Positions 53,694 to 64,000 of a stretch of DNA of 64,000 nucleotides are shown piece after piece. The DNA comes from Trichoplax adhaerens (Eukaryota > Placozoa > Uniplacotomia > Trichoplacea > Trichoplacidae): positions 951,316 through 1,015,315 of the forward strand of contig NW_002060960.1 in assembly GCF_000150275.1 (NCBI RefSeq). Direction: 5' to 3'. The first letter of the stretch is position 1. Each line of letters starts with the position of its first letter. Made by a program: the position numbers and the translations under genes. Under the pieces are notes generated by a model. That model worked only from the letters and a program-made list of their open reading frames with translations, was not told where the DNA came from and did no database searches.

Positions 53694-56684
53694 ATGAAAG
53701 CTATTTTGACTACACTAATTCTGGTTATTGGTCTATTTCATGAATGTTCCTCACTCGCTCTAATAGACAATAAACTTCCCCATCATATTTCCTCAACTTA
53801 CGATCTTATGATTAATGGTTTAGAAAGTCTACTCCAGTTCTATAAAAGAAATTTCAAGGAAATAACTGTAGACGGATATATTGGACTACTGAAAGCTAAG
53901 GGTAAGTCATTGTGCTACGGTTTCACTACAGAATTGTGTAGAGCTTTCCTTAAAGAAAAAATGACTAATTAAATTCGAAATAACGAATAAAAATACACGT
54001 ATACCTGTATCATGCAAATTAGAGATGGAAATCGAACAGCTACTCTAGCCTGTAGCTAAGAAATAGTTTATTTCATAAAACCGCTGCAAAACTACCTATA
54101 ATAGAGCATTTACTATCCAAGTTCTTTAATATTGACGTTGAATAACTTCGAATATTCTGAACCGTAATCACAATCCATTATAGATAACTGAAAATCTACC
54201 CTTGAGTCTTTTGTAAAAAATAAGTTGCACTAGTTTACATCACATCTCATTGATCTAGAATTAATCCTAATGTAAAAAATCAAGGAATGATGGTATCAAG
54301 TATTGCAATTAATGCCTTTTAAATCTAGTGTTAGTAATATTGGCCTTTGACTTACTAGAAAGACTCAATTGAAGATTAATGAAGAAAGCTAGCTAAAATT
54401 GAAATGAAAAAGAATTACTTGCGCAACAAACTTTACCCTAACGTATTGAAAATATTCATTAGAGCCTTTGGAGTGTCTAAGATTAGGGTCAAGTGACCCG
54501 CACTTTTATAGCAAGCAGTAGCAATGTTCAAAATTGTTTGTAAATATTTGAAATCTAATTTTAATTTGATTTTATCTAAGCGTTTTCAAATCTTACGTAA
54601 CTTATGTAAAATATTAAATTTAATAAAATTAATTCGCGTCAGCTAGTAACCAATTATAGCTTGGTGATGATACCAAAATCAGTAAATAAATTCATTCTTT
54701 TATCTCATATCAAGATAAAGAAGCTAATATTTTATTAATTATCAGTTATATATCCTACCAAAATTACATTTACAAGTTGAAAATGAAGTAAACTTTAGTT
54801 TCTAATTCTAAAACTGACTTGGAATAGCTTAAAACATTTAATATTTATTTCTTAATAAAGAATATTTAGGAGCAACGGTTGAGAATATTGACAAAGGTTT
54901 ATCCCCATTAAGTACTCAGCAAGCTAATCAAGTAAAGCAAATTTTCGAAAACTGTAGCGTGTTGCTAATTCATATAGAGGCAGTCTTGGTCAATAGTAGT
55001 TCTTCCAAGCAGTATGATTTATTTAAAATGGTCCATACTCCGCATCCAATCCCGAATCAGTTGATTAGTCTAAGACTTTCGAATGTACACTCCGGTGCCT
55101 TAGATAAGGATTCAACGGCCGGCGTTAAATTTGCTAATATTTCCGATATGTGCCTAATGGACATAATCGGCACGAGAAAGCGTCACCAACCTGCGTGTAC
55201 ATTTAGCGGTAAATAACTTAAGGAAACCTGTTACTGTCTCAGTTCGAGTAGATTTATAAGTAGTTTTAACAAGAGGATAGCGTAAATTGATCCGTTTAAT
55301 GCTATTGATATAAGATGATGATTATAACAAGATATTGAAGTGCATAACTAAGTTGCCGTCCAGGTAATTTTTAGATTTTTATTTTTGTCTAGATATCTGC
55401 TGGAAAGGTATTACAAACTATCATGCGAGGAACTTTGATATCATTCATCAGTTATTCGCCATATTTGTTGGTCAAAAGTTGAATTGTACGAACAAAATGA
55501 ACGTGCTTGCCCAAAAATTAGGAGGAATAGAAAATGTAAAAGCTGCGTTATGCAGCCGAATTTATCGTCAAATGTATACTAACCTCAATAATGCACTTAA
55601 CAAGATGCAATCTTGGGAACTATTCTTAGCACAAATTTACATATGTGGCGGTCCTGCTGGCTTTCAAAAGTTTGTTGATGCTCAGTTTCTATCAGCCATT
55701 CTACATTGGCAAAGCAATACAGGATGTCTTAAGTCAAGTCATAGCATTTTTAGCAGTTTAGGTTCTGAATTACTTCCACAGTAAGTAGTATTGCTCAATT
55801 AGTTAAGAAATTAAATTCATATTGCATGTGACACAGAAAATAATCAGAAATATCGGTCAGATTATGTAGCTGCTTCTCAATTTAGTTATATTATTTAACT
55901 TTTAAATTCGTTCATTAATTGGTAGAAATACACTCGTTACATCATCAGACCATCCTATAGGTGGGATAGATAAAGGTAAGCTTAACGTTTTAGCCTATTT
56001 GTATTGGAGAAAATGGTAGTTATACGTATATTTTACGATTCGATAGTTTTCTTTAGCTAGACTGCTCCAATATCTTAACACAATCCAATCAATTTTTTGC
56101 ATTTGGATCAAATTATATATATATAGATATATCTTGTAGTTGATACCGTAATGGAAATCGTTAGTAAGTACTAAAATAGATTTAAGTAACGACAATCGTG
56201 CAATATCATCATGCAATCTTAGCAGCATAATATCTGATGAATAAAACTGTATCTTGATTTCTTACCATAACTGTTCCTCACTTCGAAGTTTCTTTGCATT
56301 AGCAGCTTCGTAATTTATAATTCGTAACAGTAATAGTCATTTTCTGAGACTGTAGTAGTTTTAAATCATTTACTGTTTTATTGCTTTTAAGCCTGTTATA
56401 GTCGTCGTTCTGCTGCAGCTACAAGTGTTCTATCAATGTACTTACATTGGTTCTCCAGTAAAAAAGAAATCTTTATTTTACCAACTCCAACGAATTCTAC
56501 AGCAGCTAATAGAATGGAATCAAATGAATTTCTTACTATTATTGGACTTATCGCTATTGGCGCAGCTCTTATTGCTGCCTTTTTATCAATTTCTGTAGTG
56601 TATTGTATTTGTCCTCTTGGCCGCAAAGGTCATGAATATCAGAAATTACAATCGAAAGAGCCGAGCAAGAATGCTGACGAATAA
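53694..56684 (+). CDS. C16orf89/UPF0764-like secretory-pathway protein with C-terminal TM, 5 exons, ~425 aa
   Basis: Exons: 53694-53901, 54870-55208, 55393-55780, 55926-55975, 56392-56684; phases 1,1,2,1 join cleanly. It begins with a signal peptide (MKAILTTLILVIGLFHECSS); an in-frame ATG at 53655 would add 13 polar residues. The middle has the features I associate with the DUF4735 (C16orf89) family: an ICWKGIT motif followed by NFDIIHQLFAIF, YICGGPAGF, ILHWQ and, at the C-terminal end of the domain, a cysteine plus a small-residue helix (ACYSRRSAAATSVLSMYL). Family function is unknown; the human member is a predicted secreted protein with thyroid expression (from memory). Here the domain is followed by a TM (LTIIGLIAIGAALIAAFL, ~30 residues before the basic juxtamembrane) and a ~25-aa cytoplasmic tail, so this form should be membrane anchored. 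Family assignment is by recognition of motifs, not by search. Confidence 0.8.
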
Positions 56685-59094
56685 TAATGAGGCCTATTTT
56701 AATTCCCGTGTTGTTCGGATACTAATTTAGGCCAGCATATTTCAGCCAGCGTAAACCAATCTTTTGACGATTTTAAAGCCACTATAGTCTAAGTCATTGG
56801 CAATATCGCTGTGCCATATAATTTCGAGTCATTAGAAATCATACTGATTATAGCGTCGATACTTTTATAAACTCATAAATTATTAACTTACGAAGATACA
56901 TGTTGAAAATTGTTATTATGATGTAATATATGTACATTTACAAACTACAGTAAATTTTCTCTTCATACTTTGGTAAAACAAAATAAAACCTCAGCTTAAG
57001 CGATAAGATCAATTTCCTTTCTGAACGTATAGATAACCTAAGATGAAGCAAATCTATTCAATAAAAGTTGCAGACATTTTCGTAACCATATGCATGGAAT
57101 GTATCGCGTTTGGCATTTGATAATTAAAATTCAAGAACATCAATAGGCTGTTATCTTCTAGATAATTAGCTATATAAGTCAACATTGTTCAGACATAATG
57201 TTAGTGAAAGAAGTCTTTTCTATCACTTTCGAAGGCTTCTGATACTCTTTAACTAATATTCTTAATTATCTGATTAGATTCACAGGACGCAGTGACTACA
57301 TTCGATATGGATATGAAAGTTTGATATCATCTACAATGACCAATTTTAGAAGCAGTTAGTTGCTATTGGCTAAATTAACTATGTAATATGGAACAAATAT
57401 TGGCAATTTTTTATATCAATTTCTAATAAATGACAGATTAAGCCGATCGATAAATTACCGTACTTACTGACACCTAGTAAAGTGAAATTCAACGTTCCGC
57501 GGTCAATATCTGAAAAATATAGGCTTTAAACTTCAAAATCGTACCGCATATTCCAACACCTTAAAAATCACTCAAACTTTAAGAGAAAACTAGGTTATAC
57601 TAAGTATTCATCAAATTCACCTTAAAAAGTAACTGCCATTGACACTGTTAATGAATCAAGTCGTATTTTGCGAAATTAGGCTAGTTATATATATATACAA
57701 TTGATAGCGAAGGTGTCCTCTGATTTTAAGTTATATTTTTTCTTCAGCAAATTAATCATTCCTAGCCATCTTTCTGTGTACCTAGCTAAATAAAGTAAGT
57801 CTAGTCTCACCTCAAATGTAACAAAAATCTTAATTAGCTGTTGTCTATATAAAATTAAATGAATTTAACCATGAAGAAGCTGAAAATCCGCTGCTTTGCC
57901 CTTATGTTTTTACCAATTACCACAAATAGACTATAATAATCTATATAAGCACCATTGAGTTATCACATCACAGTCGTGATGATATATTGGAATGACTCAA
58001 AATTCTTTCGTTTATGAATGTTGAGCTCCGTTTGTAGCTATTTGATGCTCAAAGTATGAAAATAGCATCAAATAATTATTTATGGTATATATACCAGCTT
58101 AGATGTAAATTTATTTAACATCAAAGAAATAGACTTGTTGATTATTCAATTATTAAAATATACGACGTTAACCACATTTAAAAGAACTCTATTCCCTTGT
58201 AACGATCAAAGGTATCCTTTTTATCTAGAATATACCTGAAAAAATTTAGGAATCTATTATACGTAATACTTGTTTATAGTTTATTTTCATTCATATGATT
58301 GTATTTGCGTTTAAATTTCTTTTAATAGTACCCAAAAAATTGCTAACTGGCTGTTACGGAGCTAGATTCTCCTTGCGTATAACTAGTAGCAATTTGTGAT
58401 TGTACCTATCGTTTGACTCGATTACTATAGTATAGAAATAAGTTAGTTTTCCCTTACTGAGGATCTCCGGAGTTAGTCGGAGAACCATAAGTGTAGATAG
58501 AGTAGTTTAGGTACGATCACGAAAGCTGTTTTGTGACACTGGCTCGTAAGGCTTTGCTAACATCCATTGATCTATAAATTCGGACCATCCGCATACTAAC
58601 TTTGACTGGAGCCACGCAAGTTAAGGGAGATCTGGTTCTATTTATTATTTTTTCTTCCTAGTTGAAGAATTTTACGTTCTGCATTTAATGTCGCGAAATT
58701 TATGAAATTTCGTGCGTAGAGGATGTTGGTAAATGATTGCAATAATAAATTTTTTAAAACAATCGCCGATCATTTTGAACTAATTATACGATAGAATCCT
58801 TACTAATGGTCAGATTCGTTCCAATATGATCTCAATGAAAATAAACAATAATGTTTTGCGGTTAGGAATAAGTCTGAACACGGACCAAGAATTGGACCCA
58901 CAATTTGGCTATATTATCGTAGCCTACTGTATCAAAATCTTCTCTAGGTAGCATGAAATATTATAGCACAAGAGCTATATATTCGATATCATGTCATTGC
59001 TACCTCTTATTCCAAAGGGTGTGTCTAAATCTTAATTTTTATTTAAACCTGCTCATTCTCTGTCTGGTAATATAGATTCGGTAAAGTTATCAAG
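56685..59094. other. Intergenic, no gene recognised
   Basis: About 2.4 kb of AT-rich spacer including the 3' UTR of the C16orf89-like gene and the promoter of receptor C. A short stretch near 58530 (aagctgttttgtgaca) also occurs near the inner end of the inverted repeat left arm at about 32366, suggesting a short dispersed repeat. Confidence 0.45.
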
Positions 59095-62000
59095 ATGATG
59101 GCACTGACAAGAAATCTCCTTATTATCACTTTACTGTTATTCTATCAGCTTACATGGAGCCATATTCGGGGAGAAAGTGCGGGCAAACAAGAGCTAGTTG
59201 GCCCTTGTCCAAGATATTGTTCATGTCGAAATACGGATGTTGTTTGCACTGAGGTTGACGAAGTCATCTCTGTCATACCAGAAGGCACAAAACGCCTGTA
59301 AGTGATCATTAAATATAGTTATACTACATAAAGCATTGACAATTTTGCTTAGATTTTTGAGCTATTAGACAGTTAGTATCCTATGTTGACTATCATGATG
59401 TGCTTCATTTAATAAAAACTAGCATGACTTTTCCGACCTGAAGCCATTTCTGAAACAATCTTAATTACATATAGTTAGTAATAATGCATAAAATTTATGT
59501 TAGTATACTTTCTTTGATCTGTGATCGTATCTTTTGAGTTCAAGAAAATGTCGTTAAAATTCGAAAATTAGAGTAAAATTGCCTAATTTAACCCTACATC
59601 ATAAAATTAAATCAGTCACTCAAATATTTTATCTGGCACTAGTATCGATTTAAGAAATCATTAATTTTTGTTCATGTTTTGATGAATTACGAGATGAATA
59701 TTAGCACTCAGTCCGTTAAGAATCTACAGGACTATGATTATGTTTTCTGCTATACGTTCGTGATTAGTCTACTGAAGGCCTACTTAAGATTATTACAGCT
59801 ATCGCAATATGTTTAAAATTTTTTCTTTGCTCTCGGCAGTGCAATTCAAATCATCGATCTTCTAATTTCACATCTTGTAACAAAAGTTCATTTTAAAAAA
59901 TATCATATAGAATTAGTAATTGAACTGACCAATGTACTTTTTGAAACTATTAACAGAGTTTTTTTTCAAGAACTCTCTTGTGAAGATACTCGAATTGTTA
60001 ATTTAGTCAACCTAGCCAGGAAAATGCAAATTGAAATTATTGGTCGATGTCATCGGGTCGATACATTGCAAATTGTTCCTGTACAGTATTTTATTGATTC
60101 ACAATCCGAAAAAGTCTTAAGGAATCAAGGTAGTTTTAATCAACTGGATTAAATGTACGGTATAGAATAGCTATAAACCATTTAATTGAATAAGTTTTAG
60201 TCGATTCTTTGCGTATAATAGAGCCATTTTCTACTCTAACGACTATAATGAAGTAGATGATAAGCTCTTAATTTAAATATGTGTTAAAAACTTTATCAAT
60301 CTTTCAGCATTAGGTAGGAATCGGCGAGAAATCTTGGTTCAATCACGGTACCAGATCTCACTAGTGAATGGTCAGTCTAGCAGAGAAGGTATAGTTCTTA
60401 TTAAAGATATTAAACTGGATCAAGAAGGGACAATTTGTGCTGATCAGTGGACAAATGATGATGCAGACGTTATTTGTCGTCAACTTGGCTATATTAGTGC
60501 AAATTTCAGTTCAGGTATGTCAATAACCATAAGATTGATTGCATAATCCTTTATGAATTTTAACAAGTTTATATGCGGAAAATAGAAGTTCTATTTTTAC
60601 TTCTTGCCTATTTGGATGTTATAATTATTTCAAGATTTGGCGCATGTATCCTCAGGCAATAATTACAAAGCTCTAATCACAAACCTTGGATGCTCGGTCT
60701 TTCAGAGTGTTATTGATCACTGCAATATATCTACCGTGAAACCTGCTCAACCATGTTGGAAATCTTCAGGAGCTGCTAGAGTTAGATGCAGAGCTGATAA
60801 TCCTAATAAACAATGTAATTATTTTGCCTAGTAATCGATAATATTGTCCTTTTACTTTTAATTCGACAAGGTGATTTCTTCGCTTTGTTCTTTGTATTGA
60901 GAATGCCATTTTCAACTCCGTTTAGTAATTGGAAATTCCCCAATTAATTGCCAGTTTAATGAAGGATTTTGTGGTTGGACTCGTAATGGCAATTGGTATT
61001 GGTTATGGCGCGGCTACACAGTATCAGAAGATGGTAAACCACTTTGTAAGTCAAATTATTGAGAGCATTTACAAGAAGAGAGATTCGATATTTTATAATA
61101 TTTAAAAGTTCTCGACAATATTCAAACGTGACTGTTCGCTTAGTTTGAATATTCAACATTTTATAGATGATCCTTTTATTTTTATCTACAAAAATATGGA
61201 CGAGAACCCTGCATTACATGGGACTTTTGTAAGTCCTGTATTAAAACAAGCACACGCAGGAAAGCCAGTTTATGTAAGTTGAAATGATTACCTAATTTTA
61301 AATTTAGTTTATTTTAGAATCTAATTCAATCATTAAATTCAACATTGCAGTAAAATTGAGGGTAAAATCTATAACATTTATTCGATAAAGGTTTAAATAT
61401 TACTTAAATTGCAATTTATCGTAATCTTGTTTAGATCACTTTCCGAGCGTTAAAATATGGCATAGCAATTGGTCAGATTGAATTTCGGTTTCGGCGCGTA
61501 CAGGAAGGCAGTTCAACAGAGCTTTTAACGCCTATCTCTAGATCTAACAGTACTTGGCAAAATTTTGAAACAGAGAAATTCGAAACGGATACATACTTCA
61601 AAGTAAGATATAGGCAGCAGCCATGCCAGCAACATTATAGCTATGTGTATATCAATCTTTAAATCAAGCTAAATCGATATATTTGGCAAATACAACGTAT
61701 GCAGGTGCTTAATCGAAATGGACTTAATAGGCAACATGATAGCTAATTCCTTTAATCGATACTGACAAATAGTAATTGCTTTCAAATCATCGAATCGTAA
61801 CTTTCTGTAGTTGCCATATTTCGAGACTTTGCATTCTGTAGTCAACTTATCAAAATTCTTCGTTCTAACATATTGGCTTTAATTCGATATAGCGAGCAAA
61901 ATAAATTCTCACAAATATACAGAAAGCTGTAGTATACATTTTATTTAGCTCCTTTAATGATATTCTTTGAAAGATTTAAAGTTATAAGGAAGTCACACTA

Positions 62001-63215
62001 TGCTGATAATATATGGAAAATAATATTCCTTAAACGATATTTAATCACTAACTATGCCAAGAAATTTTATTATGTCTACTTGAATATTGATAATTAAATC
62101 AAGCTAGATTGCTATCACAGAAAAATACAGCTTATCTAAGAGCGTATACAATAATTACCTAATAGGCATTGTCATGATTAAATCCTTAGTATGCACTCGT
62201 ATATCTTCAATCGCTTTTAAAATCAACTAATTATAAGTTACTGCTGTTGTCATCCTTCGAGACTTCGTATTCTGGAATTGACCGATCAGAATTCTTATTC
62301 TAATACATTTGCATTAATTTAATATAGTGAGCGGAATAAATTCTCACAAAAGTAAAGAAAGCTGTATTATACGTTTAATTAAGCTCTCTTAAATAATATT
62401 CTTGTAAGAATTTGAATCTATCATGGTGTGTAATTTTACTGATATTTTATGAGAAATAATGCACTTTTAACAATATTTAATGTCATTCAAAATTATAGAT
62501 TGAAATTTATTCTGTTGCAAGTATATCTAAATCCGACTTTGGGCTAGTCGCTCTAGATAATTTAGTAGTACATGGAGCTAATATAGTACCAGGTAAATAA
62601 TTTGGCTGGTCTGCTGTAACAGCTTATTAAAACTACAGACCGTACCTATCTAAAGTTTTTTATAATTATATTTACGACTGATACTTATCGAGATAAATTG
62701 TGAAGCACCAAATATAGTTCTAAGGACAGTAAAATTGGATAATTTATATCTAACATTTTTGTTATAAGTAGACTTGTTCATCTTCAATACAAGGTGAATA
62801 ATTTTCCTTTCTTGTATTTTATTCATCTTATTCAGACAGTACATCCACTTCTACCTTGACCATAGTATTGGCTACTGCTGCTTCTTGCATTATTTGTGTG
62901 ATTATATTGTACTTTGGCTATCGCCTATATCGAAAAAAGACAGCAAAACCGCCAATTCCTTTCTTTACAATTACCAGATTAAGTAGACGAAAGCGAAGCA
63001 CAAAAACTTTTCCCACGCAATGCAGTCAATCAACTACAACAGATACAACTCGTAAAGAAGGTTAAATAATGTAATTATTGTCAGATTAAATTACTTGTAT
63101 CATAAATAGTAGAATTAAAATGAAATACTCAGAGAGTGACAGATTTTCTAAATCGCTTGTTTAAGGATCTACCGTTGTGCCACCAAGTTATGATACAGCT
63201 TTGGGATCAAGTTAA
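59095..63215 (+). CDS. Receptor C: LRRNT-like / SRCR / MAM type I membrane protein, ~504 aa
   Basis: Exons: 59095-59297, 59957-60129, 60308-60514, 60635-60814, 60926-61033, 61167-61273, 61435-61602, 62499-62592, 62836-63060, 63166-63215. Exon 1 encodes a signal peptide (LLIITLLLFYQLTWS) and the clearest LRRNT of the three paralogs (CPRYCSCRNTDVVCTEV...VIPEG). Exon 2 (173 nt, as in B) is the second cysteine module (LSCEDTRIVNL...IIGRC). Exons 3-4 (residues ~126-254) are a six-cysteine SRCR domain with VICRQLGY. Exons 5-8 (~255-413) form MAM (CQFNEGFCGW; last exon 94 nt as in A and B). Exon 9 gives the TM (~418-440), a basic stretch (RLSRRKR) and a Thr-rich tail. The 50-bp last exon ends VVPPSYDTALGSS with a PPxY motif. 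Reading through exon 9 instead would stop at 63065; the splice matches receptor A. Function unknown; surface recognition is inferred. Confidence 0.87.
61661..62480 (+). repeat. Diverged tandem duplication inside receptor C intron 7
   Basis: Two units of about 400 bp start at 61661 and 62096 (aaatcaagcta) with a 435-bp period. Shared blocks include gagactt(t/c)g(c/t)attctg, ttcttattctaa(c/t)a-type sequence, ataaattctcacaaa and agaaagctgta. No coding content. Confidence 0.85.
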
Positions 63216-64000
63216 AAGAAATTAATGATGAAGTCAGAGGAAGAATGAGAAACTATAATCGTTTAGATGCTTTTCCTGTGCAATATATTACATTTATATA
63301 ATGAAATAGTCAATGGAAATATAGCATAAATTAGACATTGATATTTTCAAGTTGTAATTGTTAAATATCGTACTTTATGTGTAACCCTACAAAATGATAT
63401 CTTACGTTTACAGTAAATAAAGACTACGTAATATCAAGGCAACATGCAATATAGTATGTATAATTACCAGAGATATCATGAATAAATACAACTACAATAT
63501 CTTCTTGCCGTATTTTTTTAGACTACAAACTTAGCTATGTCGAACAGTTATAGAAGCTCATCAATGAATAGTTCTAAGCTATTACCATTGATTTAGACTA
63601 CTATTTTAATGTTGGTTAAAAGGGCCTATTTCCATTACTTTTTTAGGATAATGATGAAATCCACCTAGGGTAAATGCAAATCACAAATATTTTATTTAGT
63701 TTTCGTTACCAAGACACTATTTCTTACCATCTATTTTAATTATTACGGTGGGCACAGAGATATTGTCCATAATCGAATAATCAAATATGCTAATGTGTAG
63801 GATGGTCGAGGCTAAGAAAAGCAAGTAAAAATAATGTTCCTATCAAAATGTGCCATCGAAATCGATACTTAAGGGTATGAATAAGGTATTTCGTGAAAAT
63901 CAGAACCATTATATATACGATCGTAATTAGTCTAGTATCAATCCGTAAAGTACTTTGTCGTCAGTAGTTGTAATTTAACTGCGAATAATTTTATAGAGGG
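63216..64000. other. 3' flank of receptor C
   Basis: AT-rich sequence after the receptor C stop codon to the window edge. It probably contains the 3' UTR; no further gene recognised. Confidence 0.45.

Noticed and set aside
63061-63065. Receptor C ending at the in-frame stop after exon 9
   Set aside because: The gtt donor is weak, but splicing to 63166-63215 keeps the frame and gives a PPxY end matching receptor A; read-through remains possible as an isoform.

Overview
The window is animal nuclear DNA: AT-rich, with split genes whose small exons (26-666 bp) are bounded by GT...AG introns of about 90-1,600 bp, and with metazoan domain families (adhesion GPCR, MAM, SRCR group A, HormR/GAIN, C16orf89/UPF0764). 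The intron density, base composition and LRRNT/SRCR/MAM receptor family suggest an early-branching animal such as a placozoan (Trichoplax/Hoilungia type). That placement is inference. There is one 227-bp assembly gap. No bacterial-type operons, tRNA, rRNA or CRISPR were seen. Exon models were built by hand from splice signals, reading phase and comparison between paralogs inside the window.

Layout: (1) 1-14.5 kb holds three tandem ornithine decarboxylase (ODC) paralogs on +. Copy 1 is only a 3' end, copy 2 is complete (17 exons, ~423 aa) and copy 3 is complete (17 exons, ~430 aa). Copies 1 and 2 are separated by a duplicated 3' flank and a ~105-bp-unit minisatellite. Copy 3 has lost the PLP-binding lysine and other active-site residues and looks like a pseudoenzyme, perhaps antizyme-inhibitor-like. 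(2) 18.5-31.3 kb holds two + strand paralogs (A, B) of a type I membrane receptor family: signal peptide, LRRNT-like cysteine module, second cysteine module, SRCR (B only), MAM, TM, cytoplasmic tail. (3) 31.3-36.4 kb is repeat-rich: a ~3.2-kb inverted-repeat structure around the assembly gap, followed by an SRCR pseudogene fragment derived from gene B. (4) 36.4-45.4 kb on - is a 23-exon adhesion GPCR of ~1,023 aa (CUB, Ig, Ser/Thr-rich linker, HormR, GAIN/GPS, 7TM). (5) 45.4-53.6 kb has no convincing gene and contains one block of distinct composition. (6) 53.7-56.7 kb on + is a five-exon C16orf89/UPF0764-like secretory protein with a C-terminal TM. (7) 59.1-63.2 kb on + is a third receptor paralog (C), with SRCR and MAM.

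How the genes may relate: the ODC cluster belongs to polyamine synthesis, with one likely active enzyme and one likely regulatory or dead paralog. Four of the remaining five genes encode surface proteins made of extracellular adhesion or recognition domains plus a TM. Receptors A and C both end in a separate 50-bp terminal exon carrying a PPxY motif, which suggests a shared WW-domain (for example Nedd4-type ligase) trafficking route. Most single-frame ORFs longer than 60 codons outside these models look like chance.
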